Shown here: positions 62,362 to 64,000 of the stretch, piece after piece | How the letters are laid out: each line of letters opens with the position of its first letter | Position numbering within the stretch: the stretch's first letter is position 1 | Source of the DNA: Streptomyces collinus | GTDB lineage: Bacteria > Actinomycetota > Actinomycetes > Streptomycetales > Streptomycetaceae | NCBI RefSeq assembly: GCF_031348265.1 | Contig: NZ_CP133771.1 | Span: 3,038,001-3,102,000, forward strand | Length of the DNA: 64,000 nt | Direction: 5' to 3' | Translations under genes and position numbers: made by a program | Notes under the pieces: model-generated | What the model was told of the DNA's origin: nothing | Database searches by the model: none | What the model saw: the letters and a program-made list of their open reading frames with translations, nothing else

Positions 62362-62966
62362 GCAGTTTCGGAGGCTTCCTCTACGCCCGCTCCCGCACCG
62401 TTCCCCGCACCCTCGCCGCGCTCGCCGGGACCGTCGGGTTCGCGGTGTGGGCGGCGGAGCGGATGGACACCTACCTCGACACCGACCAGCGGGTGCCGAT
62501 CGTGGCCCTGTCCCCGCTGCTGGCCGCCGCGGTGATCGGAGTGAGCCTGCATACCCCCTCCGACGAGCTGGACCGGACGGCCGTACGTCCCTGGTGGCCG
62601 CGGCGGCTGACCCAGCTGCTGGCCCTCACCGCGCTCGCGGCGGCACTGCTGCCGCTCGCCGTGCTCGGGGACGCGACCGCCTTCGGCCCCCCGGCCATGA
62701 TCCGCAACACCCTGGGCTGCGTCGGCGTCACGGCCGCCGCGTCCGTCGTGCTGGGCGCCCGCCTGAGCTGGCTGCCGCCGTTCTGCTTCGTCGGCTCGGT
62801 GGTTCTGGCCTCGAGCGGGGTGCGCGGCCCCGCGGTCACGGTGTGGGCGTGGCCGATGCAGCCGGGCCCCCAGCCGGGAGCCTGGCTCGCGGCCGGCGCG
62901 GCCTTCGTGGTCGGCACCGCCTTCTACGCCGTGCGCGGGGCGCGGCCGGAGGGGCCCCGGACCTGA
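62358..62966 (+). CDS. Membrane protein of the sigma/ABC operon
   Basis: This 202-residue protein has five to six hydrophobic stretches and no recognised family. GTG 62358 overlaps the previous stop (GTGA), and an in-frame start at 62298 lies inside the previous gene. It is probably the second permease component. Confidence 0.8.
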   Translation: MSSFGGFLYARSRTVPRTLAALAGTVGFAVWAAERMDTYLDTDQRVPIVALSPLLAAAVIGVSLHTPSDELDRTAVRPWWPRRLTQLLALTALAAALLPLAVLGDATAFGPPAMIRNTLGCVGVTAAASVVLGARLSWLPPFCFVGSVVLASSGVRGPAVTVWAWPMQPGPQPGAWLAAGAAFVVGTAFYAVRGARPEGPRT

Positions 62967-62994
62967 CCGTCCGGCCGCACCCCGGGCATGCGAA

Positions 62995-63033
62995 GGCCCG
63001 GATCGTCAGGCGGAAATGCCGTCGATCCGGGCC
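62995..63033. terminator. Terminator reaching into the HNH gene end
   Basis: GGCCCGGATCG / CGATCCGGGCC (62995-63005, 63023-63033) is a perfect 11-bp stem. Its right half lies in the last codons of the HNH gene (stop at 63006-63008), so one hairpin serves both converging genes. Confidence 0.75.
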
Positions 63034-63542
63034 ATGGCGTCCTCCGCGCCGTACGGCTGCAAGTAGGGCAGCCAGCGCGGATCCCTATGGCCGGTCCCGA
63101 TGATGCGCCACGCCAGGCCGGAGGGCGGGGCAGGTTTGTGGCGCAGCCGCCAGCCGATCTCGAAGAGGTGCCGGTCGGCCTTCACGTGGTTGCAGCGGCG
63201 GCAGGACGCCACCACGTTGTCCCAGACGTGCTTGCCCCCGCGGCTGCGCGGGATGACGTGGTCGACGCTGGTTGCGACGCCACCGCAGTACATGCACCGG
63301 CCCCCGTCGCGGGCGAACAGCGCCCGGCGGGTCAGAGGAACGGGCCCCCGATAGGGAACCCGGACGAATCGCTTGAGCCGGACCACGCTGGGTGCGGGGA
63401 CTGTGACGGTCGCGCTGTGCAGATAGGCGCCGGACTCCTCGAGGCATACGGCCTTGTTCTCGAGGACGAGGACGAGCGCGCGGCGGAGCGGTACGACACC
63501 TAGCGGCTCGTACGACGCGTTGAGGACCAGGACATGCGGCAC
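63006..63542 (-). CDS. HNH endonuclease family protein
   Basis: This 178-residue protein has the HNH metal/zinc core: Cys83-x2-Cys86, Asp94-His95-Val, Asn109 and Cys114-x2-Cys117 with Asn118-His119. GTG 63542 follows AAGGAGG at six bases, although the frame continues upstream. The N-terminus VPHVLVLNASYEPLGVVPLRR is typical of a widespread actinobacterial HNH family with unknown biological role. Confidence 0.93.
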   Translation of the reverse strand: MPHVLVLNASYEPLGVVPLRRALVLVLENKAVCLEESGAYLHSATVTVPAPSVVRLKRFVRVPYRGPVPLTRRALFARDGGRCMYCGGVATSVDHVIPRSRGGKHVWDNVVASCRRCNHVKADRHLFEIGWRLRHKPAPPSGLAWRIIGTGHRDPRWLPYLQPYGAEDAMARIDGISA

Positions 63543-63855
63543 GGATGCCTCCTTGGACGCCGGCGGCGCGTGGCTCGCGCCGGGACGATTCGTAGTCAGT
63601 CTCCCCTCATGCCTGGTGGAAGCGCCACCATGTCCCCGTAACGGGCTGGGAGTGTTTTCGACCACATCTGATTCATCCCCCGGACCATGGCCTGTTCAAG
63701 CCCAGGTGAGCACGGTCTCTCCTTCACACATCCTGCCGAAGCACACACAATGCCCCGTTAGTGTGGTGGTTCTGCCCGTTCGGTGACCCAGCCGTGACCT
63801 TGACCCCCGTGAACCGCCGCACCGGGGCAGACCGCTGCACCTGGAGGTACCTGCC
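63543..63855. other. 313-bp gap before the last gene
   Basis: Promoters for the HNH gene (leftward) and the last gene (rightward) should be here. TAGTGT at about 63759-63764 is a possible -10 for the rightward gene. No other structure is obvious. Confidence 0.5.
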
Positions 63856-64000
63856 GTGTCCCTGTCCGCCGTCCTGCTCGCCGCCGGCCCGTCGCCGTCG
63901 CCGACCCCCTCGGACTCGGAGACTCCGAGAGTGCCCTCGCTCCAGGACGCCCAGGAGAGCGCGACGAACGCCGCCGGCTGGGTCGAGCAGAACTGGTCGA
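63856..64000 (+). CDS. N-terminus of a probable mechanosensitive ion channel protein (cut by window end)
   Basis: The 48 visible codons start with GTG after GGAGGT and encode a hydrophobic stretch, a Pro/Ser-rich linker and DAQESATNAAGWVEQNWS. That sequence recalls the N-terminus of Streptomyces MscS-family channel proteins. The identification is tentative because the channel domain is outside the window. Confidence 0.5.
   Translation, partial: MSLSAVLLAAGPSPSPTPSDSETPRVPSLQDAQESATNAAGWVEQNWS

Overview
The window is high-GC actinobacterial chromosome and most likely comes from a Streptomyces. The evidence is very strong third-position G/C in the genes, GTG and TTG starts, many 4-base start/stop overlaps, Tat signals, a Nur-type box in front of an Fe-type superoxide dismutase, a BioY, a PF04672-type methyltransferase, two aminopeptidase N genes, and a mycothiol-nitroreductase-like gene beside pepN, an arrangement I also recall from Mycobacterium tuberculosis (Rv2466c/pepN). 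I saw no rRNA, tRNA, CRISPR array, insertion sequence or prophage. Most of the window looks like ordinary core or near-core chromosome with several accessory modules set in it.

Layout. 1-8 kb: the C-terminal part of an Eis-like acetyltransferase, an Fpg/Nei DNA glycosylase, an intergenic stretch packed with tri-loop hairpins, rpiB, an amino-acid permease, a membrane Ser/Thr kinase divergent from an LPKTG-anchored surface protein, and bioY. 8.3-14.9 kb: a sulfonate-sulfur module consisting of a ROK regulator, an SsuA-C-B type ABC transporter, a flavin monooxygenase of the DszA/NtaA/SnaA type and a TauD-type dioxygenase. It is preceded by two tiny leader peptides. Each sits 7 bases downstream of a -10 element, so each could be translated from a leaderless transcript, and the second ends in Cys-Cys. 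15-19 kb: a second amino-acid permease converges on a two-gene operon encoding a small helical protein and an NB-ARC/TPR (NLR-like) ATPase. The two proteins share the same short Gly/Gln/His motif, at the C-terminus of one and the N-terminus of the other. This is the arrangement expected of an amyloid-signalling effector and its NLR sensor, and I rate it the most exciting system here.

19-21 kb: sodF under a Nur box and a methyltransferase gene. 20.7-32.9 kb: a divergent carbohydrate/polyol cluster containing a histidine phosphatase, two FGGY kinases, a binding protein, two permeases, two different MalK-type ATPases, a DeoR regulator, a 2-hydroxyacid dehydrogenase, an exported glycerophosphodiester phosphodiesterase and a small zinc-ribbon protein. 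A 27-bp palindromic operator candidate lies at the divergent promoter. 33-48.3 kb: a monothiol DsbA-like nitroreductase, pepN, an AbiEi/DUF559-like protein, a penicillin-binding-type hydrolase, a Tat-exported phosphoesterase, a Nudix hydrolase, a giant subtilase, a sigma factor with a membrane partner, asd and a DUF1203 gene. 48.5-58.6 kb: a second pepN, an EamA exporter with a divergent MarR, malQ preceded by a small repeat protein, and a secreted GH84-family protein in which the usual Asp-Asp catalytic pair reads Gln-Asp. 58.6-64 kb: a five-gene operon of sigma factor, zinc-binding anti-sigma factor, ABC-2 type ATPase and two membrane proteins, every junction overlapping by 4 bases. It is followed by an HNH endonuclease and the start of a probable mechanosensitive channel gene.

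Starts were chosen from ribosome binding sites and family alignment and often lie well inside longer open frames. All family assignments are from reading motifs by eye, with no database search.
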